The notes under the pieces were generated by a model, which was given only the letters and a program-made list of their open reading frames with translations, was not told where the DNA came from and did not search any database. From Asaia bogorensis_B (GTDB lineage Bacteria > Pseudomonadota > Alphaproteobacteria > Acetobacterales > Acetobacteraceae): DNA of 64,000 bases. The position numbers and the translations under genes were made by a program. The stretch lies in NCBI RefSeq assembly GCF_900465315.1, contig NZ_UBIX01000007.1; one strand, written 5' to 3'. Shown piece by piece: positions 16,858 to 25,902 of the stretch. Position 1 is the stretch's first letter. Each line of letters starts with the position of its first letter.

Positions 16858-19626
16858 ATGTCCGTGCTGCCCCCACTGCGTAAGGCGCTACTGGCGTCCA
16901 GCCTGCTCGTTGCCCCAACGCTGTTTGTCCCGGTTTCAGCACCCTCGATGGCTGCCGAAGCGACGGTCCAGCAGGGCGCTGCTACCGGCACCTCCCCGAG
17001 CGGGACATCATCTCCGCATGGCGCGACGGCAATGGACAGCGCAGTGCGTGAGACCCTTTCCAACGGGCTGCGGGTTGTCATCGTGCCCGACCGTCTGGCC
17101 CCTGTCGTTCAGACACAGGTGATCTACCTCGCGGGCTCCGCTTCTGCCCCGGCAGGCTTTCCCGGTACCGCTCATGCGCTTGAGCACATGATGTTCAACG
17201 GGTCAAAAGGGCTGAGTCGTGACCAGCTTTCAACGGTCAGCGCCCGTATCGGCAATGTGAGCAACGCCTTCACCACCGAGGATACAACCCAGTATTACTT
17301 CCAGGCCCCGTCTCATTATCTGGATGTGCTGCTCAGGATCGAAGCCGATCGTATGCGCAACGTCCTGCTGAGCGACGCTGACTGGTCGCATGAGCGCGGT
17401 GCCATCGAGCAGGAAGTCGCGCGTGATGTATCGATGCCGTTCGAGCGCTTTACCATTCAGCAAAACCTCGCCCTGTTCGCAGGCACGCCCTACGAGCATG
17501 ACGCCCTTGGCACACGCGAGTCTTTCGACAAGACCGATGCCAAACTGCTGCGCGGCTTCTATGACAGCTGGTACCAGCCCAATAACGCCATCCTGCTGAT
17601 CGTGGGGGACGTCGATCCCAAGACCACGCTCGAGAAGGTAAAAGCGCAGTTCGGTGCCATTCCGGCGGGCAAGCTGCCTGCGCGCCCGGTCATCACCCCG
17701 GCCCCGGTCAAGCCCCGCACCATCACGCTAGACAGCGATTATGCCACGGGCATATTGAGCATCGGCTTTCGTATGCCCGGTGCCGGCAGCCCCGATGCGG
17801 CGACGGCCCAGATCCTGGCCGATGTGCTTGGCAGCCAGCGCGGCGCGCTTTTTGCGCTTGTGCCGCAGGGCAAGGCGCTGGCGACCGAATTCTCCTATAA
17901 TGCCCGCAAGCAGGCAGGGGTCGGCAATGCGCTTGCCGCTTTCCCCAAGGGGCAGAACCCCGAGGCCCTTCTGGGCGAGATACGCGCGATCCTCTCAACC
18001 CTGCGCAGCAAGGGTGTGCCTGCCGAACTCGTCGAGGCCGCCAAGCGCAAGGAAATCGCCGCGCTCGAATACAACGCCAACAGCGTCACCGATCTGACCC
18101 AGAGCTGGGCCAGCGCCCTCGCCTATAATGGCCTGGAATCCCCTGCCGAGCTGGTGAAAGCCTATAACGCCGTAACACCCCAGATGGTAAATGCGCTTGC
18201 AGCAACCATCCTCGACCCAGACCATGCGGTGACCGGTATCCTGACCCCGTCGGGAGGGAAATCGCCCAATATCAGCAGCAATAAGGGGCCCGAATCCCTC
18301 CTGCCGCCACCGGGCAAGAACATTGCCCTGCCCGACTGGGCCGCGACAGCACTGGCCGATCTGCCAGCCCCCAAGCCGCTTGCCCAGCCTACACGATACA
18401 CGCTCAGCAACGGCATCACCCTGCTGGTCCAGCCCGAGCATGTCAGCCATACCATCGTGCTTTATGGCAGCATCCGCCATAACAACGACCTGCAACAGCC
18501 CAAGGGCAAGGACGGTGTGGCCGGTTTGACGGGCGATCTGTTCCTTTATGGCAGCAAGACCCATGATCGCCTTTCCATGGCAGCGGCGCTGGATGATCTG
18601 GCCTCCGATGCCGATGGTGGCACCTCCTTCTCTCTCAGCACGCTCACACCCAATTTCGAGAAGACACTGTCGCTTCTTGCCGAGATGGAGCTCCATCCGG
18701 CTTTTCCGGCGCAGGCCTTTGCCATTCTCAAGCAGCAGGCGGTAGCGTCGCAGGCCGGGGTGATGCAATCGCCCGGCTATCGCTTCCAGCGCGCCCTGAC
18801 CAGAGCCCTTGCACCGGCAAACGATCCGTCATTGCGCGAAACCACCCCACAGACGCTGTCCTCCATCACGCTTGCCGACGTCCAGAATTTCTACAAGGCG
18901 GCCTATCGTCCCGATCTGACGAGTATCTTCGTCATTGGTGACATCACCCCCGAAAAGGCGCGCGATGCGGTCGAGAAGGCCTTTGCAGGATGGAAGGCAA
19001 CCGGCCCCAAACCCGCCGTCGATCTGCCCGATCGCCCGCTGAACAAGCCGTCTCAGGCCGTCATTGATGATCCGGGCCGTGTGCAGGATTCTGTCTATCT
19101 CGCCCAGACCGTTCCCGGGGGCATCCACAACCCGGACCGCTATGCGCTGGAGGTCGGCAACGAGATTCTCGGTTCCGGCTTCTCCTCGCGTCTCATGCAG
19201 GATCTGCGCGTGCGGACCGGCATGGTCTATACAACCGGGAGTGATTTCGGCTGGTCAGTCAATCGCGGCGCGTTCGTGATCACCTACGGTTCCGATCCCG
19301 ACAAGACCCTCAGGGCACGCGATGCTGCCCTGCGTAACGTCCGCGATATGCAGGCCAATCCAGTAACTGATGATGAGTTGCTGAACGCCAAGGCCTCGAT
19401 CCTGCGGGCCATTCCGATGGAACGAGCCAGCTTCGGGGGCATTGCCGGGCAATATCTCTCACTGATCGGTCTGGATCTGTCGCTGGACGAGCCCGATAAG
19501 CGCGCTCAGGCCGTTTATGACATGAAGCCCGCCCAGGTTCAGGACGCCTTCCATCGCTGGGCGAGGCCGCAGGATATGGTGCAGATGATCCGCGGCCCCG
19601 CACCGCTCAAGAGCACAGGGAAATAA
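16858..19626 (+). CDS. M16 family zinc metallopeptidase (insulinase/pitrilysin-like), secreted
   Basis: A 922-residue two-module peptidase with a signal peptide (LLASSLLVAPTLFVPVSAPSMAA), so periplasmic. The inverted zinc motif HxxEH is at residues 106-110 (HALEH), with the downstream metal Glu at about 184 in GAIEQEV. The C-terminal module (from ~residue 505) keeps the fold but no HxxEH, as usual in this family where it forms the other half of the chamber. Such enzymes degrade short peptides. AAGGGAG lies six bases or so before the start. Appears monocistronic. Confidence 0.93.
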   Translation: MSVLPPLRKALLASSLLVAPTLFVPVSAPSMAAEATVQQGAATGTSPSGTSSPHGATAMDSAVRETLSNGLRVVIVPDRLAPVVQTQVIYLAGSASAPAGFPGTAHALEHMMFNGSKGLSRDQLSTVSARIGNVSNAFTTEDTTQYYFQAPSHYLDVLLRIEADRMRNVLLSDADWSHERGAIEQEVARDVSMPFERFTIQQNLALFAGTPYEHDALGTRESFDKTDAKLLRGFYDSWYQPNNAILLIVGDVDPKTTLEKVKAQFGAIPAGKLPARPVITPAPVKPRTITLDSDYATGILSIGFRMPGAGSPDAATAQILADVLGSQRGALFALVPQGKALATEFSYNARKQAGVGNALAAFPKGQNPEALLGEIRAILSTLRSKGVPAELVEAAKRKEIAALEYNANSVTDLTQSWASALAYNGLESPAELVKAYNAVTPQMVNALAATILDPDHAVTGILTPSGGKSPNISSNKGPESLLPPPGKNIALPDWAATALADLPAPKPLAQPTRYTLSNGITLLVQPEHVSHTIVLYGSIRHNNDLQQPKGKDGVAGLTGDLFLYGSKTHDRLSMAAALDDLASDADGGTSFSLSTLTPNFEKTLSLLAEMELHPAFPAQAFAILKQQAVASQAGVMQSPGYRFQRALTRALAPANDPSLRETTPQTLSSITLADVQNFYKAAYRPDLTSIFVIGDITPEKARDAVEKAFAGWKATGPKPAVDLPDRPLNKPSQAVIDDPGRVQDSVYLAQTVPGGIHNPDRYALEVGNEILGSGFSSRLMQDLRVRTGMVYTTGSDFGWSVNRGAFVITYGSDPDKTLRARDAALRNVRDMQANPVTDDELLNAKASILRAIPMERASFGGIAGQYLSLIGLDLSLDEPDKRAQAVYDMKPAQVQDAFHRWARPQDMVQMIRGPAPLKSTGK

Positions 19627-19723
19627 CATACAGTTTCCCTTGCCCTCTTCCCCTGCACATCACCGGTGGGAGAGGGCCATCAAGTTCGCTCTACCTGTGT
19701 ACGGCGGGGCAGAAGGCAATAAA

Positions 19724-19746
19724 AACCTGCCCGGTTCGGGCAGGTT
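19724..19746 (-). terminator. intrinsic terminator of the upp operon
   Basis: AACCTGCCC and GGGCAGGTT pair around GGTTC. On the minus strand the stem is followed by a T run (complement of the A run at 19721-19725 and beyond), right after the small gene at 19771. Confidence 0.85.
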
Positions 19747-19770
19747 CAGGAACTCATCATAAGGGTGCTG

Positions 19771-19998
19771 TCAGAAGCCTTCGGGCGCTTCATCTGACGC
19801 TTCGGCAATCGCTTCGGCTTCTTCCTGAAGATAGGTCTCCAGATCACCATTGGCCGCGTCGTTCAGATCGCGCGGGCTGATGCCGCTTTTTTCGGCCTCG
19901 GCCAGACAGGCCGCGACGGCCTGCGAAGGCTCACCCCAGTTCTGGTGATGAGCTTCGATCCAGCTATCGAGCCATTCATCGATATCCTCGCTCGTCAT
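19771..19998 (-). CDS. small acidic hypothetical protein downstream of upp
   Basis: Unrecognised 75-residue acidic protein with no Cys pairs, signal or membrane segment; it reads as a small helical domain (TSEDIDEWLDSWIEAHHQ) followed by a Glu/Ala-rich tail. Its ATG lies two bases after the upp stop and a good terminator follows, so it is very likely a real second gene of the upp operon. A functional link to uracil salvage is only inferred from this arrangement. Confidence 0.75.
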   Translation of the reverse strand: MTSEDIDEWLDSWIEAHHQNWGEPSQAVAACLAEAEKSGISPRDLNDAANGDLETYLQEEAEAIAEASDEAPEGF

Positions 19999-20000
19999 GT

Positions 20001-20642
20001 TCAGCGTGTCCCGAAAAGACGATCGCCTGCATCACCGAGCCCCGGGCGGATATACCCTTTTTCATCCAGCCCACGATCGACAGCGCAGGTCACGATACGC
20101 ACATCGGGGTGGCGTTCACTCAGGCAGATCACCCCCTCGGGCGCGGCCAGAAGGCAGACGAAAATGATCTTGCGCACGCCGCTGGCCTTGATGCGATCGA
20201 TGGCTGCAGCGGCGCTATGGCCCGTCGCCAGCATCGGATCGACCACGATACATTCACGATCGGCCACGTCTTCGGGCAGCTTCATGTAATATTCGACGGC
20301 TTCGAGCGTGTCGTGGTCGCGATAAAGCCCGACATGGCCAACGCGGGCTGCCGGGATCAGGTCCAGCATCCCGTCGAGGATGCCATTGCCTGCACGCAGG
20401 ATGGACACGAAGCAAAGCTTCTTGCCGGAAAGCTGACGGCCTTCCATGCGCTCCAGGGGCGTCTCGATCTCGACCGGTTCGGTGCTGAGGTCGCGCGTCG
20501 CCTCGTAGCACATCAGAAGGCTGAGCTCGCGCGTCAGCCGCCTGAAGCCTGCAGTCGAGGTCGACGCCTGGCGCAGGCGCGTCAGCTTGTGTTGAACGAG
20601 CGGGTGGTCAAGCACGACCAGGGAGGAAGGAAGGGCAGTCAT
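20001..20642 (-). CDS. upp: uracil phosphoribosyltransferase
   Basis: Salvages uracil with PRPP to UMP. The 213 residues have the usual length, with the PRPP-binding loop VVDPMLATGHSAAAAID, the flexible loop ILRAGNGILDGML and the C-terminal uracil-binding segment GYIRPGLGDAGDRLFGT. First gene of a two-gene operon with the small acidic protein at 19771. Confidence 0.97.
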   Translation of the reverse strand: MTALPSSLVVLDHPLVQHKLTRLRQASTSTAGFRRLTRELSLLMCYEATRDLSTEPVEIETPLERMEGRQLSGKKLCFVSILRAGNGILDGMLDLIPAARVGHVGLYRDHDTLEAVEYYMKLPEDVADRECIVVDPMLATGHSAAAAIDRIKASGVRKIIFVCLLAAPEGVICLSERHPDVRIVTCAVDRGLDEKGYIRPGLGDAGDRLFGTR

Positions 20643-20674
20643 GAAGCGTTCCTTAGCGTGAATTCGTTGCGCTG

Positions 20675-21073
20675 TCAGCTTGGTTCAAAGCGCAACGCCA
20701 CACCATTCATGCAAAAACGCAGCCCTGTCGGCTTTGGCCCGTCTGGAAACACGTGGCCAAGATGCCCCTTGCACTTGGCGCAATGCACCTCGATGCGTGT
20801 CATGCCATGCGTTTTGTCGACCGTCGTTTCAGTCATGCCATCGCGCGGTTTGAAAAAGGACGGCCACCCGCTGCCACTCTCATATTTGGTATTTGAATCG
20901 AACAGCGCCTCCCCGCAGCCTGCACAGTAATAGACACCCTCACGCTTCTCATCATTCAACGGGCTTGAGCCGGGGCGTTCAGTGCCATGCTCACGCAAGA
21001 CGCGATGTTGTTCGGCGGTCAGGGGCAGGCCACAGCTGGGCATTGCGCTGCTCTCTCGGGTGTCGTCGGTCAT
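20675..21073 (-). CDS. msrB: peptide-methionine (R)-S-oxide reductase
   Basis: Reduces methionine-R-sulfoxide in proteins. Start chosen at 21073 because GAAGGAAG precedes it and the conserved part follows; the frame is open further upstream but that extension is not family-like. The 132 residues contain the structural zinc cysteines Cys50/Cys53 (CAGC) and Cys98/Cys101 (CAKC), SGSGWPSFF, and the catalytic Cys121 in RFCMNG. No signal peptide, so cytoplasmic. It is 32 bases upstream of upp on the same strand and might be co-transcribed. Confidence 0.94.
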   Translation of the reverse strand: MTDDTRESSAMPSCGLPLTAEQHRVLREHGTERPGSSPLNDEKREGVYYCAGCGEALFDSNTKYESGSGWPSFFKPRDGMTETTVDKTHGMTRIEVHCAKCKGHLGHVFPDGPKPTGLRFCMNGVALRFEPS

Positions 21074-21457
21074 GGGAACGCTTCCTTCACAAATTATCGG
21101 CCATGCGGGAGAAATCCCGCTCGGGCCCACAGGATATGGCGTCTCAACGCGCCGCTTCCAGAGTGTTTCATCCAACCGCCCTGCCAGTTGCTTCAATGAT
21201 CGTCCTCGCTCGAGGCTGCAGAGTGGGTGCGCTGAAGGATGCACGGTGTCGTTTGCCAACGGGTCTTGATGCCGCCGTGAAATGAGACCCTCATTCACCA
21301 TCCTTCAGGGTCACAAATGCGCGTCTCGATGACGATACAGAAGTCTGTCCCTGCCCCTTGACCCAGAAGCGGGGACACAAACGGTGATCGCGCAAACGCG
21401 TCTTGGCGGGCGCTGCATGCAGGGTTTCAATGGTGTCATCAGCAAGGAGCAGGCATC
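21074..21457. other. 384-base region between divergent msrB and the YWTD gene
   Basis: Should hold both promoters. An in-frame extension of msrB covers most of it but is Arg/Pro-rich and unlike the family. No clear operator or structured RNA was recognised. Confidence 0.4.
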
Positions 21458-22396
21458 ATGAGCCGCAACAACCCGCACTCTCTTACAGACAGCGCCGAAG
21501 AAACCGGGGCTGGCCCGCTCGATGCCTATAACGTGCTCTACACGCTGGAAACCGATCCGCCCCAGATCACGGCGCTTCTCACGGAGACGGGTATTGTCGT
21601 CTCACGGTGCGATGCGCGATGGGGCACACCTGACGGCATCTGGCTCGACCGGACACATATCTACTGGACCAATATGGGCGCCGATTACAATGTCGCCGAT
21701 GGCACCATAGAACGCGTACGTCATGATGGCAGCGCTCATGAGGTTCTGGTTGGACACGGGCTTGTCGTTACGCCCAAACAGCTCGCGGCAGACCCGCAGG
21801 CGGGCTGGCTCTACTGGTGCGATCGCGAGGGCATGCGCATCATGCGCAGCCGTTTCGATGGTGCCGATTTGCAGGTTCTGCTTCAGAACGGGACCTACCC
21901 CAGAGACACACGCGATATCACACGCCACTGCGTGGGCATTACGCTCGACCCTGAGCGCCAACACCTCTACTGGACCCAGAAGGGGCCACCCAAGGGAGGC
22001 AAAGGCCGCATCTTCCGCATGGCGCTCGCCCTGCCCGAAGGGGCCGATCCTGCTTCACGCGACGATGTGACCCTTCTGGCCGATCATCTGCCTGAGCCTA
22101 TCGACCTGCATTTCTGCCCGGCCTCAAACCGTCTCTACTGGACCGATCGTGGCGCGCCGCCAGACGGGAACAGTCTCAACGTGGCCGAGGTGACTGCCGA
22201 TGGCCTGTGCAATCACAGGGTCATTTTCCGTGGGCTGGATGAAGGAATCGGACTGGCTATCGATCCGCAGGAGAAAACGGCTTTTGTCAGTGATCTGGGC
22301 GGCAACATACGTCGTATTGACATCGCGAGCGGTGAGGCGGTGATCCTGCGCCATCAATCCCCCACAACCGGTGTCTTTCTGGTTCCCCGGCGCTGA
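21458..22396 (+). CDS. YWTD (LDL-receptor class B)-type beta-propeller protein
   Basis: A 312-residue protein with repeated YWTD-like blades: YWTN at ~69, YWCD at ~119, YWTQ at ~171 and YWTD at ~227, each preceded by an Ile/Leu and a DP or D-x turn (LAADPQAGWLYW, ITLDPERQHLYW). This is the LDLR class B propeller, best known from eukaryotic receptors but present in scattered bacteria and fungi. No signal peptide or catalytic motif is evident, so a cytoplasmic binding or sugar-lactonase-like role is possible but unproven. AGGAGCAGG precedes the start. Confidence 0.82.
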   Translation: MSRNNPHSLTDSAEETGAGPLDAYNVLYTLETDPPQITALLTETGIVVSRCDARWGTPDGIWLDRTHIYWTNMGADYNVADGTIERVRHDGSAHEVLVGHGLVVTPKQLAADPQAGWLYWCDREGMRIMRSRFDGADLQVLLQNGTYPRDTRDITRHCVGITLDPERQHLYWTQKGPPKGGKGRIFRMALALPEGADPASRDDVTLLADHLPEPIDLHFCPASNRLYWTDRGAPPDGNSLNVAEVTADGLCNHRVIFRGLDEGIGLAIDPQEKTAFVSDLGGNIRRIDIASGEAVILRHQSPTTGVFLVPRR

Positions 22397-22416
22397 CGGG
22401 ACACGCCTCATGATGA

Positions 22417-22462
22417 GCCACCCTGCCCTGATGCATCAGCATGCGAATACCGACAGGGTGGC
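22417..22462. repeat. nested inverted repeats after the YWTD gene
   Basis: Outer arms GCCACCCTG (22417-22425) and CAGGGTGGC (22454-22462) enclose a perfect 12-bp palindrome CTGATGCATCAG (22428-22439). Placed between the YWTD gene stop and gpmI; no T run, so a structured spacer or regulator site rather than a classical terminator. Confidence 0.45.
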
Positions 22463-22577
22463 CACCATTCGCCACTCACAGCATTCTTAGCCAGAAAATG
22501 GCGTGAACCCGCCGGGGGAGAGTTCGCAGAGCACGCAAAATGCGGCATCATGGGCGCAAAATTGCAGGAGACTACTC

Positions 22578-24116
22578 ATGTCCGCATCCCCTTCCAGCGT
22601 GCCGCGCCCGGTCATGCTCGTCATCCTCGACGGTTTCGGCGATAGCGCCACCCGCGAGGACAATGCCGTAGCTCTGGCTAATACGCCGAATTTCGACCGT
22701 CTCTGGGCAGGCTCTCCTCATGCCTATCTGAAGGCGTGCGGCGAGGATGTCGGCCTGCCGGAAGGGCAGATGGGCAATTCGGAAGTCGGTCACCTCAATA
22801 TCGGTGCTGGTCGCGTCGTCATGCAGAACCTGCCACGCATCAGCCGCGCCGCGCGCGATGGGTCGCTGGCCAGCAACCCGGCCCTGTGTGCCTTGATCGA
22901 CGCGCTCAAGGTCAGCAAAGGCACCTGCCATCTGATGGGGCTGGTTTCCACGGGCGGCGTCCATGCCCATATGGACCACGTCATTGCGCTTGCCGAAATC
23001 GTGGCCCAGGCCGGTATTCCCGTGGCCGTGCATGTGTTCTCCGATGGGCGCGACACTGCACCCGATTCCGGCGACGGCTTCATCCGCACTCTCGCTGCCG
23101 CCCTCCCGGCTGGCGCCAGCATCGCCACGGTCAGCGGGCGCTATTATGCCATGGATCGCGACAATCGCTGGGAACGCGTCAGCCGCGTCTATGATGCGAT
23201 CGTCTCCGCAGCCGGCAATCACGCGGATGACGCGCTGAGCGTTCTGCCCGCCAGCCAGGCCCAGGGCGTGACAGACGAGTTCGTCGAGCCGACCGTGATC
23301 GGGTCCTACGCCGGTATGAAGGATGGCGATGGCATCCTGTCCGCGAATTTCCGTGCCGACCGCATCCGCGAATTGCTCGATGCGATGGTTTTCCCCGATT
23401 TCGATGGCTTTGCGCGCTCGAAAACCATCAAATTTGCCGCTGTCTGCGGCATGACCGCCTATAGCTCGGCTCTGGCACCGTTCATGAGCGTCATGTTCCC
23501 CAAGGAATCGATGGAGCACCTGCTGGGCGATGTCGTTTCACAGGCTGGACGCACACAGCTGCGCATGGCCGAGACCGAGAAATATCCGCACGTCACCTAC
23601 TTCCTCAATGGTGGCCGCGAGGCTGTTCTGCCCGGTGAAGAGCGTATTCTGGTCCCCTCACCCAAAGTGGCCACCTATGACCTGCAACCGGAAATGTCTG
23701 CCCCGGAGCTGACCGACAAGGCCGTGGCTGCCATCGAAAGCGGCAAGTTCGACCTTATCGTTCTGAACTTCGCCAATCCCGACATGGTGGGCCATACCGG
23801 CGTGCTGGCAGCCGCCATCAAGGCGTGCGAAACCGTGGATACCGGGCTCGGCCGTATTGTCGATGCCATCGACAAGATGGGCGGCGCGCTGATCGTCACA
23901 GCCGATCACGGCAATTGCGAGACCATGCGCGACCCGGTTACCGGTGGCGCTCATACGGCCCACACCCTTAACCGGGTGCCGGTGCTGCTTCACGGTGCGA
24001 AGGGCGTCACAGCCATCCATGACGGACGTCTGGCTGATCTGGCTCCCACGCTGCTCACCCTGATGAACCTAACCAAGCCTACCGAGATGACCGGCAAGTG
24101 CCTGATCAACGGCTGA
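22578..24116 (+). CDS. gpmI: 2,3-bisphosphoglycerate-independent phosphoglycerate mutase
   Basis: Interconverts 3- and 2-phosphoglycerate through a phosphoserine intermediate with two metal ions. Start at 22578 is preceded by AGGAG; an upstream in-frame ATG gives an unrelated extension. The 512 residues show LDGFGD metal-site sequence near the N-terminus, the catalytic Ser68 in GQMGNSEVGH, NIGAGRVV, HVFSDGRDT, and the C-terminal metal motifs NFANPDMVGHTG and TADHGNCE. First of the order gpmI, envC-like, ctpA, rppH that is common in alphaproteobacteria. Confidence 0.97.
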   Translation: MSASPSSVPRPVMLVILDGFGDSATREDNAVALANTPNFDRLWAGSPHAYLKACGEDVGLPEGQMGNSEVGHLNIGAGRVVMQNLPRISRAARDGSLASNPALCALIDALKVSKGTCHLMGLVSTGGVHAHMDHVIALAEIVAQAGIPVAVHVFSDGRDTAPDSGDGFIRTLAAALPAGASIATVSGRYYAMDRDNRWERVSRVYDAIVSAAGNHADDALSVLPASQAQGVTDEFVEPTVIGSYAGMKDGDGILSANFRADRIRELLDAMVFPDFDGFARSKTIKFAAVCGMTAYSSALAPFMSVMFPKESMEHLLGDVVSQAGRTQLRMAETEKYPHVTYFLNGGREAVLPGEERILVPSPKVATYDLQPEMSAPELTDKAVAAIESGKFDLIVLNFANPDMVGHTGVLAAAIKACETVDTGLGRIVDAIDKMGGALIVTADHGNCETMRDPVTGGAHTAHTLNRVPVLLHGAKGVTAIHDGRLADLAPTLLTLMNLTKPTEMTGKCLING

Positions 24117-24123
24117 ATCCGCC

Positions 24124-25710
24124 ATGCCGGTCGCGAACCTCTTCCTGACCGGCTGTTCAGCCTTCGGTAAAATGCGCTTCACGGGCGGGCGGGCTCAACC
24201 TGCCCGTCTGAGAACCCGTCGGGGAGAAAAACCCCGCGAAAAATTAGGTCAGAGCGGGGGCTTCCCTCAGGATGCCTCCCACTCGCCCTCTGTTCCGATT
24301 TCCTCCAATTGGCGCTGCACCATCGCCCTCTTCGCGCCTCTGCATCCCTCAGGGCGAGATACCTCACGAGATGATGCCTCTTTTCCTGCCGATACCCATC
24401 ATGCCGCTGCCGCGCCTGAAGCTGCGTCTCAGTGCGCAACACGTTTCGCAAGAGCGTTTCGCCTTGGCAGCGTGACGCTGGGCTTTGGGTTCGCGCTGGC
24501 CGCGTTATCGCCAGCAACGGGGGCGACCCCCCATACGAAACAGGGCAATGCCAACCAGAAGGCGCTAGACAAGGCCATTGCAGACAAAAAGGCCCTGATG
24601 GCCCGTCAGGCCAATGAGGCGGCCCTTATCGAAACCCGACGCAAGGATCAGGCGCGAGCTGCTCAGGAGGCGGCGTTGCAGGCCCAGAAGGCCCGACGTT
24701 ACTCTGCCCTGACCAATCAGGCCGAGAACGAACTGGACGCAACGCAAAAGCAGATCGACGCCCTGACAACCGATATCGCCTCACTCACGGCAAGACAGAA
24801 CGATCAGCGTCTGGCACTTGCCCGACGCCGCGCTGCCCTGCAGACCATTCTGCCTGTCGCCCTGCGCCTTGCCCGCTATCCCGGCACGTCTGTCGTGGCC
24901 CTCTCGGGGCAGGCCGATGATGCGGTTCAGGGCCTGAGCGTAATTGCGGGGCTGACACGCCTGACCACCCGGCAGGCGGAAGATTTGCGTAGCCAGAAAA
25001 CGCTCCTGGATCAGACGGCTCACGAACTCGCAGACCGGAACACGGCGCTGGAAGCCGCAAGACGCAAACTGGCCGCCCTGCGCGATCTCAACGCCAGCCG
25101 GATGGAAACCGCTGCTCACCAGCAGGCCGAGGCTGAGGCAAGAGCCCGGCAGGCTCATGATGAAATCGCAGCGGCAACGGCAAAGGCCGCGACTCTCGAG
25201 GATGCGCTGACAGCCATCGACAAGGCGCAGGCCAGCATCAAGGCACGAATGGAAGCCGAGGCCAGAGAGCTGGAAAGGCAGAACCAGCAGGCAAAGGCGC
25301 GCGCGCTCAGCACGCAGGCCCGCGCCCTGAGCAGTTCGGGCAATGGCGTGACCCGGGGCGGCGGACATGGCCCCGTAGCCGGTCGCGTACTCACCGCCTG
25401 GCACCAGACAACCGAGAGCGGCCCGGCGAGTGGCATCACCTATCAGGCAAGCGCCGGGAGTTCGGTCAGCGCGCCCTGCGCAGGACAGATCGACTTTGCC
25501 GGACCGTTCCGGTCATTCGGCAACATGATCATTCTCGATTGCGGGCATCATTTCCGTTTCGTGCTCTCAGGATTGGGCGGGCTTTCCGTCTCGACGGGGC
25601 AGACTATCAGCCGCCATGCTACGCTCGGCACCATGGGCGGTGGCGGCGGGGCACTCTTCGTGCAACTGCGCTCGGGAAGTAAAATCATCGATCCCGGCCC
25701 CTATCTCTGA
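24124..25710 (+). CDS. EnvC-like murein hydrolase activator (coiled coil plus degenerate LytM)
   Basis: Periplasmic protein expected to activate cell-division amidases. After a hydrophobic export segment (residues ~115-134, LGFGFALAALSPATGA) comes a long Ala/Gln/Arg-rich coiled coil (~140-400) and a C-terminal M23/LytM-like domain (~420-528). The LytM zinc ligands appear to be missing (GALFVQLRSG where active enzymes have HxH), as in EnvC, so it is an activator, not an enzyme. Start is uncertain: the ATG at 24124 lies seven bases after gpmI but gives an atypical ~110-residue lead before the signal; a GTG at 24472 would be another option. Confidence 0.82.
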   Translation: MPVANLFLTGCSAFGKMRFTGGRAQPARLRTRRGEKPREKLGQSGGFPQDASHSPSVPISSNWRCTIALFAPLHPSGRDTSRDDASFPADTHHAAAAPEAASQCATRFARAFRLGSVTLGFGFALAALSPATGATPHTKQGNANQKALDKAIADKKALMARQANEAALIETRRKDQARAAQEAALQAQKARRYSALTNQAENELDATQKQIDALTTDIASLTARQNDQRLALARRRAALQTILPVALRLARYPGTSVVALSGQADDAVQGLSVIAGLTRLTTRQAEDLRSQKTLLDQTAHELADRNTALEAARRKLAALRDLNASRMETAAHQQAEAEARARQAHDEIAAATAKAATLEDALTAIDKAQASIKARMEAEARELERQNQQAKARALSTQARALSSSGNGVTRGGGHGPVAGRVLTAWHQTTESGPASGITYQASAGSSVSAPCAGQIDFAGPFRSFGNMIILDCGHHFRFVLSGLGGLSVSTGQTISRHATLGTMGGGGGALFVQLRSGSKIIDPGPYL

Positions 25711-25902
25711 AGGGTAACCTCACGCGACGCCAGAACCCCTCTTGGCGATTCTGTGTTGTTTCGACAGACTGCGTTAATATCGCTATAGATTTCAGATCTT
25801 AGTGCGGTGGAGGCTCTGGTGTTCAGGCTCCGCTGAAAGACAGACGCTAACAGGATCGGCACCGGACCTCAGGCTCCGTACCGGATTCAAGGGATGAATT
25901 GC

